64,000 nt of DNA, taken from assembly GCA_036346375.1 (NCBI GenBank), contig CM070517.1:13619161-13683160 (forward strand), in the 5' to 3' direction. Numbering within the stretch: position 1 is the stretch's first letter; each line of letters begins with the position of its first letter. This document shows, piece after piece, positions 1 to 11,811 of the stretch. This stretch comes from Guadua angustifolia (taxonomy: Eukaryota > Streptophyta > Magnoliopsida > Poales > Poaceae). The notes below the pieces were generated by a model. It did no database searches. It saw nothing but the letters and a program-made list of their open reading frames with translations, and had not been told where the DNA came from. The position numbers were made by a program, and so were the translations under genes.

Positions 1-1665
1 TTTGGATTTGCCATTTAAAAAGAAATAAATTGATGTAACGGAAAACGTTGGAAGCTCTTGAGTGAGAGATAATGGTATCAATAGTTCGATTGGAGTTGGA
101 CTTAAATAAATGAGAGTGATCTTCGTGAACGTGTTTAAAAGGTGAAACTTATGATTAAGTCATAAGTGATTATTGCTAATAAAGTGGGTTTTGTTGAGCC
201 ATGAGTTCCCCTTTCTTTTGAAAGAAAGTTTGGTGGTGTGTGTAGATGTTGGATTCTAGGATTGGTTTGCTATTCCCGAAATGTTAGTTTTGGGATTAGT
301 GTGAGAGGTTTTGCTTGGGTAAAAGCGAGATGATCTTCTTTGGATTATTGTGTTGTATTGCTTTTTAATCAAGTGATTCTCCGATGTGAAGCTTTCCACC
401 TTAGGGCTCAAGGTGAGAGGATTGGTTTATGTTGTTAAGAGAATGGAGTTCTCTTCGATTTTGTGGTTGTTTTTGAAGAATGACTGTGTGAAATCCCTCT
501 TCCCAGTTGAGTCTTTCCTTGTTGTGCATTTTATTGCATTGATTTCATGTTGAGGAAAAATGGTTAGTTTTGGAAGAGAATCGAGATTCTCTTTGCCTTT
601 GATTGGATGCGAGTTCTTTGTGTGAGTAATTTAAGGATTTATGCTCTTTGTTTTCGTTCTTCGGATAAGATCGTCCTAGAAGGAGAACCTTGTAGGGATG
701 GGAATTAATGAAGTCCTAATTTGGGGTTAAGTGTTAATAGGGTATGGATTTAATGTGGAGAGTAAGGAGAGGTGTTCCTTGTCGTGGTTTCGACCTTGTG
801 GGAGGATCATTTTGATCACATTGTCCCTGGGTTGTGTGGGACTTTGTGTTGGTGGGCTGGGTGGAATCAGTCACTAAATGCTTTATTTCCTAAGTTGTCA
901 GAACCCTCAATTTTATGGGTTAGACTCAATGTGGGTCAATCGGAAATGGGTGGTTCAGTTGTGAACCTTTTCTTTGAGTGGTTATCTCGTTGTATGAGAC
1001 AAGATTGAAAGAAGGACAAGTACGATTTTGTGTTATGAGGGAATTTGATTGGTGCCCTGTGGGGCTAATCATTGCGATAGTAAATAATGATTCTTGATCC
1101 TGTTGTTTCCAAGGGCAACTATTGAAAAGATAAAAGTTGTATTTTAATTCCTAGAGGATTCCAGTGTTAATTGGTTAGAACTAGTGATATGTTCGGAATT
1201 GGTTAGAAGCGTGTTGGAATAAAGAATTCTGTGTGTGGCTCTTTGGTTAGAAAGGTTAATCCTTGAGGAGAAATATGAATCAGTGTTTGCTTTGTTCTTG
1301 GGGGATGTGGGTTTAGAACCCCAACTGTTCAATCAAATAGAATTCAGTGATTCGGTAAAAAAAATTTGGTTGGGTGCTTAATAGAGTGTTGTGGCTTGCG
1401 ATAATCGTATCATCATGAGTTGATGATTTGTGGTGTAATTAGGGAATTTGGCTGTCTGCCCGGTTCCAATAGCGCCTCCGTGTGGGAGAGGTAAATTCTC
1501 AAGTTGAAGGGAGAAGTGACTCGAGTTTTGGAGTCTTGTGCGTGGGAAGTACCCAACGTTGTTCTTTTTGGGAGTTTTCGCTTTGTCAGTCTGTTTCTGT
1601 TGTTCTTGTTGGTGTTCTTATTGTATTCAGAATTCGAGGTCGAATTCTGTAAAAGGGGGGAAGAG
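1..1665 (+). mobile_element. 3' internal region of a gypsy-type LTR element (LTR-E)
   Basis: This stretch lies directly upstream of a polypurine tract and a long LTR, so by position it is the last part of the internal region of that element. I see no gag, protease, reverse transcriptase or integrase motif in any frame. The longest open stretches are short and unrelated to anything I know. It may be a non-coding spacer of a non-autonomous element or a decayed pol end. The element's 5' end is outside the window. Confidence 0.5.
1651..1665 (+). other. Polypurine tract of LTR-E
   Basis: A run of fifteen purines (AAAAGGGGGGAAGAG) abuts the TGTAA start of the LTR. This is the expected priming site for plus-strand DNA synthesis and fixes both the LTR start and the plus orientation. 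Confidence 0.75.
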
Positions 1666-2006
1666 TGTAATTCCACAAATCTCTTTTGCTAGGGTTTTCG
1701 GCCGGAAATGTTTCCATCTTCGTGATTCAAGGTTTTTCTTTGTTTGTTTCGGGAGAAACTATTTATCATCGCGCAGCCGAAGCTTTTGTGAAAGGTTTTG
1801 GTTATTTACCCTAGTTTCTTGGATTGAGGTTTTTACCGAGCAGTTAGTTTTGCGGCATGTTGTCTATTCTAACAATTGTCATTTCGCGCCAAGAAATTAA
1901 ATTAGTTGGTTCGCTCTAAGGGTTTAAAGTTGGATTTTGGTTTCTTTGGAGGGTCTTCATTTCTTTTTCCTAGCTCTATTGTTTAGTGGTATCCTTTTTG
2001 TTGGAG

Positions 2007-2014
2007 TATAAAAA
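2007..2014 (+). promoter_or_regulatory. TATA box of LTR-E
   Basis: TATAAAAA lies about 340 bp into the LTR and is followed within 30 bp by a cytosine-rich leader. The position fits the U3/R promoter of the retrotransposon. Confidence 0.55.
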
Positions 2015-2059
2015 GAAGAAATGAGGAGTGGGAACCCTAGCATTTTGCTCCTGAGTTTC

Positions 2060-2153
2060 CCTGGCGCCTCCCCTCCCTGCTGCTCTCCTTCCCCCAACCG
2101 ACTCACCCTGGCGCCTCCCCTCCCTGCTGCTCTCCTTCCCCCAGCCGACTCAT
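2060..2153 (+). repeat. 47-bp tandem duplication in the LTR-E leader
   Basis: Two adjacent 47 bp units (2060-2106 and 2107-2153), each starting CCTGGCGCCTCCCCT, differ at only about two positions. They sit in the GC-rich transcribed leader just downstream of the TATA box. Confidence 0.85.
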
Positions 2154-4211
2154 CCTGGCTGGCGCCGCCCCTGGCTTCTCCCCTACGCCTCCTACCCCTG
2201 GCCGTGCGCCCCCAGGCCGGCGCCTCCCTCTTGGCTCGCCTCCCTCCCTGGACTCCCTCCTGGCCGGCGCCCCTCACCTCCCCATGGCCGGTGAGCCCTT
2301 CCTCCCTCCCCCTTTGCAGTTTTTCCCTTGAGCCAATGTGAGGGAAAAATCTAGGGTTTGGGGTGTGGTTGGGTGGCTGGGTTAGTGTTCTTGTCATGGA
2401 GTTTATTTGGTTGTTTGGTGGTGTATGGATTGGATTAGAGGTGGAACCCTAGAACCTGTGCAGTTTTGTTTTTTCGAGCAGATTCGTGTGCTCTGTTATA
2501 ATGTGAAATTGAAAATTCTGCAAGCGTTTCCTGGGGTTTTGGATATTGCGAAAGTTGTAGATAATCGAATTACCTTTCAATAGAGACTAATATCACTAAG
2601 TTTTGTTCATCCGTCTAGACGTTATGACTGTTTTACTGAGGGCTGTCCAGAATGAGCTGAGTGGTCGGTACCCTCTGTTCATCATCAATCTGGGAAGAGC
2701 TTCTGCATTGGACAAGGGAATGACTTTGTTATTCTTGTAGTTTATTCCCTTGCGGTCGTTTTGAGTATGAGAATACGAAAATCCGTTGAGCTAATCAAAA
2801 GTTACGCTATTTGGATGTTTTGTCCCGAAGCTGGGAATTTTCAGCAAGCTCAGTTTTTCGGTTGAACTTTAGTATGTGATTTGGTGGCCTTCGTGGCATC
2901 TCTCGCATGAGTGGCTGTATCGTAGCTGTGGATAAGCCTCTTATGGTTAAGTAGAGGTAAAGATCCCATTTTTCGGCTAAACCAATTAGGAGTTAGGCTC
3001 TTTGGAACGCTGCTGACCCGGTTAAGCAGATTTCTGTTTTTCGGGTTTTGGGAGTGGATCGTTGGATTGAAGTCGTTATAAGTCTTGTGTTTGTTTTGTT
3101 GGTATGTTTTGAGTAGAATGCATATATTTGCAGGTGGTGTGACCCCAAGAGTGGCATCAACTTCTTGCCACTCTAGTTCGAGAGGTTAAAGGCAAGTACA
3201 TCGAGCTGTGTGCCTAATTGAGTTGTTCGTTGTTATTTATCTGTTTATGGCTAATTTCTATTCATTGTGGCAAGTATGAGTTATGTTGGTGATCGTCCCT
3301 TCGCGGACATGATTAGCTATTGGATTTGTGTGGTCACTAGTAAGCCTTAATCTCGGTGAGTTTACTGTACTTTTGTTAATATTGTAGTGAGTAGCGAGTA
3401 TGGGGTACGTAGATACTCATGGTTAATTTACAAGAGATGTACTTAATTGTGCCCCGTCTGGGGAATTGAGTTAAGTATGTTGATTGAAATGTGTTTTAGT
3501 TGAGAATTGATGTTGCATCCTTGCATTCATAATATGCATTCATAAAAAGGAAGAGGCGACCCATGTCGATGCGGGCCTCTGTGTTCACACGTAGTGAATA
3601 TGAAAGTCCTACCTCGTAGTCCCATACACGCGGATGTATGGGAGTGAGTCAGTAAGAGTAGGCCCCACCACGGGATGGCTGAGAATGAGAGGGTGTACAC
3701 CGACGGGTGTGCACTCAGCTATACCGGTATACTCGTTGAAAAGTGCATTTGAACATGGAAACATATCGCATTGCATAGCATTGCAAGTATGGTTTGCGGT
3801 GATGGTAAAGGAGGGTTGAGTTGTGAACTCAACCCAAAAAGGGGAGGTTGAATCGAATTTGATGAATTAGCACATTTCATTGCCGTGCTAATTATGTTGT
3901 ATGAATATCGTGAAGGGAAGTCGAGTTATGAACTCAACTAAAAGTGATGGGAATGGTTTGAGTTACAAACAGGGGTGGTTGAGTCGGGAGACGTCATGAT
4001 TTAGAGTTAAGTAATGCTTCTTGGGCGTTGAATGGTTTTATTATCAAGTTGATAACTTGATTGCGGCAAATTTTGGTATGATCAAGTTATTGCTTTAAAT
4101 GGGTATAAATGCGTATTGTCCGGATGTTGCTTCATTTGTACTACTTGCTCTTATGATCAAGCTTTTGTTTTACTTATGATAAATTGGAATTGTTAGCCTC
4201 GTGTACTTTGC

Positions 4212-4225
4212 TGAGTTTGAACTCA
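4212..4225 (+). other. Small hairpin in LTR-E
   Basis: TGAGTT TG AACTCA forms a six-base stem with a two-base loop about 410 bp before the LTR end. A related hairpin stands at the matching place in LTR-F (7967-7985), also followed by CG, so it is probably a conserved LTR feature. Confidence 0.5.
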
Positions 4226-4636
4226 CGCTTGTTACTTAATGTTTGTAGGTGTATTGAAGTCGGCGTGCAGGGATGGGGGTAGTAGCACAATCACGTCTTG
4301 CATCATCACCTTTCCAACATGTTAATTTATAGTTCTGAACTTAATAGCTCGTGAAAATTCTTGTAAGAGGTTGTTTGCAGTTATGCTTAGTGGGTTCCTG
4401 TCCTGTAATATTTAAGGGGTGGAGTTATTAATTTCTATTGGATGTGTGATTGATTAACTAAGGACTTGCTAGAATGATTATAACTGCATCTGTTTTCTGT
4501 CTGCTGAGTGGATGTCCTACTTTCTAAAGAGGTCATGCCGAAATTTTGTAAATTTCGGTGGCTTAGTTTCTAAGCCGGTCTTAAGAGTTTAGAGAGTTGG
4601 TAGCATCCGCGGTGCGCTTGGCGCCGGGGTGTCACA

Positions 4637-5355
4637 CCTAATTTGTGTATATGAGTTCAGAAATTGAATTTCATGGATGCTTTTGATTATGAGAAATGTC
4701 TGAATGCTATGGGCTGACAATGTGGTGACACCCATTTGATGGTTGAGTGATTAAATTGTACATGAAAAATGTCTGAATGATATGGGCTTACAATGTCTAA
4801 ATACGTGAAAAATGTAAATAGCAATGCAAGTTGCCGGGAACTGAAAATTATGAGTTTTTCATGCCAGGTTTTTTTTCTGAAATGAATGTATGGATGCAAA
4901 ATATGAGTGCTGCAGCAGCAGCTAGGCATTGATTGCTACAGTATCAGGCCTGCTGATACCTTTTGCATGCCTTTTGCTGTGGCTCGGCACAAGCTATCAA
5001 GCTGTGTGCTGTTGTTGTACAAAAACAAGTATTGCATCCTTAAAGAAACAAATGATGTGAAGACTAGAGAGTTGAAGTTTGCACCAATTTCAGGAATGCA
5101 TAGAAAATTCAGGACCAAAGATTCATGTCAGTAGAAAATACAAGTTTCAATCGATTCTTTATTCTTGGCATAAAAGGCTTTTTGTTTTACTGTTGCTAAC
5201 TGGTAGCTTATGTGACTCCTCCTTGCCCTTTGCAACCAGCTGCTTGCTAGTTGTTGTACACAAAAATATATAGTTCCAAACTTAATATATTGTAATGCCA
5301 ATTCTAATCAGAAAATTCTGTTCTCAGAAATTTCTTACAATTTGTATTAGTTGTT
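4637..5355. other. Spacer between two long LTRs, no gene seen
   Basis: This 719 bp AT-rich stretch contains no convincing coding sequence. It carries an imperfect repeat: the motif ATGTCTGAATG(C/A)TATGGGCT occurs near 4696 and 4768. It could be an old host or transposon sequence into which LTR-F inserted. The five bases before LTR-F are TTGTT. Confidence 0.5.
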
Positions 5356-5865
5356 TGTAACATCCCAAAATTTGAGTTTTGGAATGTTTAAATTCAAAAG
5401 TGAACCATTTGCATTTTTCTTGAATTAATTACAGCTTAAATGGAATTTTCTAATAATTATAAGATTTAATTTGATTAACCTATGCATCAAATTAAATGTT
5501 TCCAGTTTTTATTGGGTTCCTTGTGCTTCAAGGAATTTTTCTGTATTTTTGGAGATTTTTCTGAATTTATTTGCTATTTATTTGAATTTATTTGCTCTTA
5601 TTTGAATTTCTGGGATTTTTCTAAATTCGAAAAAGATTTTAAATTCTTTTCCTCTCCTCGGGCCGAATCTCTCCCTACCCAACCCTGTTCATCGTTCGGC
5701 CCGTTCAGCTCGCCAGCCGCACCGCGTCCCTGCCGTCCGATCCGCGCCACGCGTTCGGCCAGGATCAAGCCACGTCGTGCCGCCGCCTGGAAAACCTAGC
5801 TGCCTCGGAGACCCAGCGCCGCACGCCGCCTTCCAAGTTTTCCGCGTCGGGCCCGCCTCCCGAGG

Positions 5866-5874
5866 CTATTTAAG
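5866..5874 (+). promoter_or_regulatory. TATA-like box of LTR-F
   Basis: CTATTTAAG stands between two GC-rich blocks, with a C-rich leader downstream. It is the best core promoter candidate in this LTR. Confidence 0.45.
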
Positions 5875-7966
5875 CCGAAGCCACGCACTGCCCGAGGTTC
5901 GCCTCTCTGTGCCGCACCCGCCGCCCTACTTCTCACCGTCCAAGACCCTGCCGTCGAGGAGATCGAGCTCGCCGAAGTATCGCCGCCTCCCGAGACCTTC
6001 CGCCGCCGTTTCCTCCCTCTCCGGTGGATCTCCGCCGTGATCGGTGGCACCGTCGAGTCCGCCGCGTCGAACTCTTCCAGACTCGCATTCTCTTCCGTCC
6101 GATCCGGCCCTCCTCCGCCGTCTACGGTGTTGTCGTCCTCGGCTCCGGCGGAATAGTGCCGCCACTCACCGGTGAGCATCTCCTCTCGCCCTCAGCCGTC
6201 CGATCGTTCGCCGACGATCCAAATCGTGCCACGCCTCCTCACCCGCGCCCTCGTTCCTCAGCCATCTCGCCGCGTGGCCAAATCCCGCACCCGTGCTGAG
6301 TCAGCGCACCGTGGCCGCCGCGTCAGCCGCCACCTTGGCCCTAATAGCCGCGTGGCTGCCACATGGGCGCCACGTCAGCCTGGTCTGCCGTGTCATCTTC
6401 TCATCGCCTCGGTAGATCCGGTCCACGGTGAGCCGTGTCACTGACGTGTGGGTCCCACGCGTCAGAGGAAATTCTTTTTCCTTTTTCTGATTTTCCGAAA
6501 AACCAAAAAATCCCAGCATATCACAAGCTGCCACGTGTCACCCTTGTGAATTTTTCTGATTTTCTCTGAATTAAATCTTTCGGAGGCCCGTACTCTCTCG
6601 TCCGAACTCCGATTAGAGTGATTCAAATTTCTAAATTTTTGTAAAATCGAGATCTACATTCCAGAGCCATTTATTTTCAATTTTGAGATAGTTTTCTTCT
6701 CTATTTTGTATTTATTTGGTTTCGTTGCTTTATTTTCCGGTAGACGCGAACCTTGAAGGAGCGAACGGAGACTTCGAAGACCAAGAATCAGCACTTGAAC
6801 AACAAGGCAAGTCATAGACCTTTGATCATATTGAACCCATGTTTGCAAAAGTACTTTGTTTTATACAATTGCATGCTATTTGTGTAACAATGCTAGTTTA
6901 TGGGAGTAGCTATTCACCTGTTTGAGTATGCCCCTTTGATTATTGGAATGCCATGTATCCATTGTTAACCATAGGTTGGGACATTATTAGTTGGACATAA
7001 ACATAGTACCAGCATTGGGTTATCGTAGCTATGCTTAGCCATGCTTAGTTGTCCGATGGGATTCATATCACCCGTGAGCTAATGTTAATCTTGACTTAAT
7101 GAGATATTGAATTGTGGCTATTGACCACTGTTGTAAAACTTGTTGTACCATGGCAGGGGATGCCATTGGTTTTGGGTTGAACAAAATGTTTCCCTCGGGC
7201 AATTGATCGTGTAGTAAAGGGGGTGCTGTTTAGCACATTGGGATGTGGCTGTCTTGCCTGAGTCAATTTAAGGACTTAATCTTGTGCGCCATTGAACTGG
7301 GCCTAACCGTGCAACCATAAGTCCGGTATGGGACGGACCTAGCTGATTAATTTGCAATGTCCAGACTTGAGTATTGCCAGTTGTTGGTGTGGGGTCCGAG
7401 ATGGACGAGTAGACTCACATGGCTCAAGAGGGGCCCCGAGGGCTAAACCTTAGAGGGCGATCTTGGGTTTAGACATGCATTGTAAAGGCTTTGTAGTGAT
7501 CTCTCTGCCGACACACCAAAGGAAGTGTGTTCTTAGCGCTTGGCACTAAGGGATGGTCATGTCTTGTGGGTAAAGCTGTACAACCTCTGCAGAGTGTAAA
7601 CTATTCGAATAGCCATGTCCGCGGTCATGGACAAGCCCGGGGATTCCACACGGGGTATAGAGTATTTTCTTGAAATGTGGAATGGTTGGGATGTGAAAGG
7701 GGAGTTCACTGTTGTTTTGTTGTCTCAAGCTATACTGCTGAATTGTGTGGTTGATACTTGTCTCGAGTGATGTAGGGTGATGCCTCGTCATTCTGTTCAT
7801 GTTGTCTACCATTGATTTACCAGTTATTTATTATTGTTTTTATCAATCTGCCTTCAATCTATTTATTGTATTTAAATTCAAGTTATTGCTTTTCTGCAAA
7901 TGAACCATATAACTATCCTTTGTCAAGCCATGCATGAATATATTGCATCATTTCCCTACGGCTTGT

Positions 7967-7985
7967 TGAGTACGTTTTGTACTCA
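7967..7985 (+). other. GAGTAC/GTACTC hairpin in LTR-F
   Basis: TGAGTAC and GTACTCA form a perfect seven-base stem around a five-base loop (GTTTT), about 370 bp before the LTR end. Its counterpart in LTR-E is at 4212-4225. I recall similar hairpins in other grass chromovirus LTRs; a role in 3' end formation or packaging is speculation. Confidence 0.55.
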
Positions 7986-8356
7986 CGGCTTTATGCCCCT
8001 GTTGTTCAGTTGCTGAGGAAGGACCAGGTAATGAGTATCAAGAGGAGGAGTACTATGAAGACTACGTCGACTAGGAAGGTGTTTCCCCAGACGATTGCCT
8101 GTGGCATGTCGAATGGCCCAAGTTATTTTATTTCCGCTGCAATAGTTTATTTGTTTCTTTAGCCAAGAGGCCTTGGTGTATGAACCTTGACCATAAGGTC
8201 GTTTGCTTTATTCAATAATAATTTGTTCTTCTTAGTTATTTCGATGTATGGAATGATATGTCATCTATGTTTCCCTTGTGTGCACTAAGCGTGATCTGGA
8301 CTAGTGCGGTATACCTGAGAGGGTTTCGGATTTGCATATCCGGGTCCCGACAGAGA

Positions 8357-8374
8357 TGGTATCAGAGCCATATC
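8357..8374 (+). other. Primer binding site of LTR-F (tRNA-Met type)
   Basis: TGGTATCAGAGCCATATC begins four bases after the LTR end. TGGTATCAGAGC matches the 3' end of plant initiator tRNA-Met, the usual primer of chromoviruses and copia elements. Confidence 0.85.
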
Positions 8375-8828
8375 GACTGTAGGTCGCTTTCTTAGTTAGC
8401 ATGGTCTTCAAAATTATTTTCTAAATCAAACCAACAAATTGGTATTTAATAGTTTGTCTCTTCTCATCTTATTCTTAGGTTCTCATTCCTCTCCTTTGCT
8501 GAAACATTGCTTTGAAATTTAAATTGATCTTATCCCATTAAACTTCTTAAAAGCCATGGATCTTCTGAGCCGAAGGAACCAAATCAAGGGGCGATGATCA
8601 AGCCGCGTCTTGTGTGCGTATATCCGAGAAGACTACCATATAAGATGACGATTGGACCCGACCTATAGTAACATTCTGTGCCTAATGGGACACGGTAGCC
8701 AATTTGGCAGACCCTTCAGTGCATCACATGGCTCCGGTAGTGTTAGTAGCTCCGACCATCATGTGGCTCCTAGTATTACTTGAAGCTTCAAATATTATCA
8801 AGGCCAAGGAGATCTCCTTCTTGGGCCA
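8375..8828. other. LTR-F leader and unresolved junction with the CACTA element
   Basis: The first part continues the retrotransposon leader, with a possible gag ATG near 8556. By about 8700 the minus strand reads as the tail of the CACTA TNP1 gene (a WPK motif just after the stop at 8829). No CACTA terminal repeat is visible, so the join probably results from truncation. The exact border cannot be fixed by eye. Confidence 0.4.
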
Positions 8829-10260
8829 CTAGATGAATGTGCCAATAGCATCCCCTAGTATGACGATCTCATCGTTTGGGGCCATTTCCAGCATGATAGC
8901 CTTGAAAATTTCATGTACACCATTGACATGGACCTTCGAGTAGCCCACCTTTAAAGTACGACCATGCACTAACACCCCTACACTGGATGCATACACTTGT
9001 CCCCAAGTAGCTTGCAGGGCAATAGAGCCATTGACAGGCCTTACTTGTAGATTGCGCGGCGTGACCACCTAAAAAGGGGTACACAAGTAATTAGCTAACA
9101 TGTCCAACATTAAAGTTTATCTAAGAAGCATTGCAGACATGTTACCCGGGTGTCGTTAGGAGGAAATTAGGCTTCATCCACATCTGTCTCAGGGGCTGAC
9201 ACGCAGCTGCTCTGATAGATGGTTGGGCTGAACTACGCTTGTGCTTTTTGGGCTTGCATGTTCCGTGCCTACCTCTCCACAGCCGCCCTTTGCTCCATCC
9301 TTTTCTCAAGGCTTCGTAGCTAATTATCGAACTGCGCTCTAAGTATTTCCTCAACCCTTTCCTCAATCAAGGCTACTAGCCATTCCTCACGCTCGGCTTT
9401 GCTCTCTTCCTACTATGGTATGTGTCCGAGTCATGTGGGAACCCCATTTTCCAGGGAACGAAAACACCTAGGCCTCGGATGCGACCCGGGTGCTCCTTGT
9501 TTCCCAAGACTGTGAAGAGTATGTCTTTCTATCTGTCCAAAGTGAAAGAGTCCCAGGAAGATTTCGTGCTCAACGATATTGACATTGGAACACTCCCTCA
9601 TCAACGGGGTTTGCAAAAGGCCATGCCACCCGAAGAAGTGGGACGTGACCTTGCTCTTACCTAGTTTCAGCCACACGGGTCCACGATCGAGGCAAACGGT
9701 GGCGCAACCTCCTTCTAGACTACCTCGTCGTCCCCCCTCATCCATTGTGCGATCTTGCCCGCGTATCTAGTTGAGCTGAGTCTGTGTAGGTGTGTGTCTT
9801 CAACTCAACAAATCATCCCCAAACATCTTCAGAGATGAACCTGTACTTCTGAAACGGAGTCATTTCCTTATTGAGGTAATTAGTGACGAGGACGCTCTTG
9901 AAGTTTTTCCACACCTTTCCCACCACTAGCAACATGTACTGTCATAGTGCAGGCATGGTGTTTTGTGCAAGCTCAAACGACGTGAATATTTCTATCACCA
10001 GGTTATCGCGTTCCTCATCTGTCAGCATCTTCCATGATGGATAGTTGATGGGGACCCTTTCACACCCAACGATCCCGCACTTGGTTCAGAAGCTGCCACA
10101 TCCTTTGGAGGAGCAGTAAGAGCCCTATCATGTGATCGACCGTCGTGATGGTGTATTGTCTCTAAGGCTTTTTACTAAGCCCTCATGGACCACGCCTGTT
10201 TGCTCCTACGTTGGGTGTGTCATTAGATCCATTTGGTGGTGAGGATTGAGAGGATGCCAT
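8829..10260 (-). pseudogene. CACTA TNP1-like gene, copy A, broken
   Basis: Read leftwards, the gene starts at the ATG at 10260 (MASSQSS...). It then shows a Transposase_24/Ptta-En-Spm-like block (10100-9780; a GCERVPINYPSWK motif, later VWKNFKS and EDVWG followed by FVELKTHT). A TNP1/En/Spm-type C-terminal domain follows (9068-8829; LQATWGQVYASS, ILGDAIGTFI). TNP1 is the smaller CACTA protein, which in En/Spm binds subterminal repeats and assists TNP2. In-frame stops occur near 9965 and 9822 (TGA or TAG in place of sense codons), with further breaks near 9430-9360 and at 8829, so the gene is dead as read. The neighbouring TNP2 is on the same strand to the right. Confidence 0.65.
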
Positions 10261-11811
10261 CTTGTATGACGCAAGGTTAAGAGTAGGTAAGTTAAGATAA
10301 GCAAATTTAAGAGAAGGTAAGTTAAGAGTTCTTTTGTACATACAAGGTTAAGATAATCAATATTGCTTGCAATACCAATCAATATTGTTCAACAAACTAT
10401 GATAATAATATGATGATGTAAATTTGTTTGTGGTGCTCTCAGAAATCAAGCAAGTGTGAAGATTTTTGAATCTTCATTCTAATCACAAATGGGCTAAACT
10501 ATCAATTAAGTAAATATGGCCTTGAACCCTTACCACCTTATCATGCACATTAAAGAATTGAAATCTTAGCCAAACTATTTAGCATGCAAGCATAGATGGA
10601 ATGGTATTGTGTTTCAATGGCTGGCTTTGCCGATACATAAAATGAGTTTTATGTCATTCATACAACGAATCATGTCTTCTATCACAAATTGAATGAAGAT
10701 TGTATTATATTGCTCTCAGATAAAGGTTGGTTGAAGATTTTAAACCTTCAAGCTTAATCATGAATGGGCTAACAATTAATTCAGTGAATAAGGCCTTGAT
10801 CCCTTACCACCTTAATATGCACTTGCTAACCTTAATATTCAGATTAAGCACTTGCTAGCTGAATCAACAAGAGACTACTAGTTCAGCAGTTTAACAGGAT
10901 GATTCTAAAATAGTAGAATAGCACTAAAACTGATCCACTCAATCAGACTTGAAGCACACCAGTAATACTTAAGATAACAAAGTGTATTTAGCTAAGCATC
11001 TAAATAGCACATCTACTGATATAACAATCTACACATGGATCAGGAAACCAGAATGTTGTGACTGATAGCACAATCAAGATTAAATAGTTATATATAATGA
11101 AGTGCTGACAGAAGGTAAAAATAGTCAAGAACAAGCTATTAGCCAGATACAATCTAATCAGTGAATGAATCAACACTTTCCAACGTATAAGTCTATGGTT
11201 CAAGGCCTAGTTCATAGAAATAAATGTTCTAGTCATCACAATACCCATTATCATCATCAAGCAAGTAAGGCAACAAAAAATAGAGAGCAATTCTCATAAA
11301 ACTCACTGAGGAATAGCACTCAAAGCTATTCGGATGTTAGGGCGATGCGCAATAGAAATTGCTATCCCAGAAAACTAATTGCCGCCGCAAATGCTACGGA
11401 TGGAACGGCTAGGTTCCGGAGATACAATGCCCTTTTCACAATCGTAGCACAACAACTACTAAACTGAGCCTCACAAGCAACTACACAAGACTAGATTCTC
11501 AAACCAAAAACCCCAAAGGGTTTCAAAGAACAAAGACCAAGCGGGGCGGCGCCAGGAGGAGGGCATGGGGAGGTAGGAGGGCACCACCGAGGTCAATGGC
11601 GTGGGCGAGGGAGACACCAATGAGGGGAGGGCGCAATGAGGGGGAGGCGCTGTTGAGTCACCGCTAAGTGGAGAGCGCCACCGAGGGAGAGCAGGGGAGG
11701 AGGAGGGCACCACCGAGGGGGAAGGCGCTAGCTAGGGTTGCAAACTGAGTGTTCAGGACTTAGTGAATGGCAAGTATGGGGGCTAGGGCACGGCAAGGGG
11801 CTTAGCGCGGC
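10261..11811. other. CACTA internal spacer, no gene supported
   Basis: An AT-rich part (10261-11270) contains two diverged copies of a segment of about 120 bp (about 10434-10560 and 10712-10840; both start with CTCTCAGA and end near CCCTTACCACCTTA). A GC-rich part follows (11500-11730) with GGAGG/CACCGAGG runs; its proline-rich minus-strand frame (11713-11471) is probably compositional. The spacer lies between TNP1 and the end of TNP2. Confidence 0.5.

Larger units (their letters stand above)
1666..4636 (+). mobile_element. 3' LTR of a chromovirus-like Ty3/gypsy element (LTR-E)
   Basis: The LTR starts TGTAATTCCAC just after a polypurine tract and ends GGGGTGTCACA, about 2.97 kb long. LTRs of this size with TGTAA starts are usual in the Tekay/RIRE3-type chromoviruses of grasses; that assignment is inference. 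Inside are a TATA box near 2007, a pyrimidine- and GC-rich leader (2030-2340) and a small hairpin near 4212. No matching 5' LTR or target duplication can be tested because the left end is outside the window. The five bases after the LTR are CCTAA. Confidence 0.7.
5356..8352 (+). mobile_element. 5' LTR of a second chromovirus-like gypsy element (LTR-F)
   Basis: The LTR starts TGTAACATCCC and ends GGTCCCGACA, about 3.0 kb, and is followed after four bases by a tRNA-Met primer binding site. It is therefore a 5' LTR in plus orientation. It contains a very GC-rich first third (5650-6480) with a TATA-like CTATTTAAG near 5866, and a GAGTAC/GTACTC hairpin near 7967. Open frames in the GC-rich part occur on both strands and are composition effects, not genes. 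The family assignment (Tekay/RIRE3-like) is inference from size and ends. Confidence 0.75.

Noticed and set aside
1957..2397. Open frames on both strands in the GC-rich part of LTR-E (up to 146 codons)
   Set aside because: The frames overlap on both strands, are dominated by Pro, Arg and Gly and cross a 47-bp tandem repeat. They reflect base composition of the LTR leader.
5777..6534. Overlapping frames in the GC-rich part of LTR-F
   Set aside because: Five frames on both strands, no known motif, inside an LTR leader. Not supported as genes.
8827..8831. CACTA motif as the left terminus of the transposon
   Set aside because: It overlaps the stop codon of TNP1, and TNP1-like sequence continues to the left, so it is a chance match.
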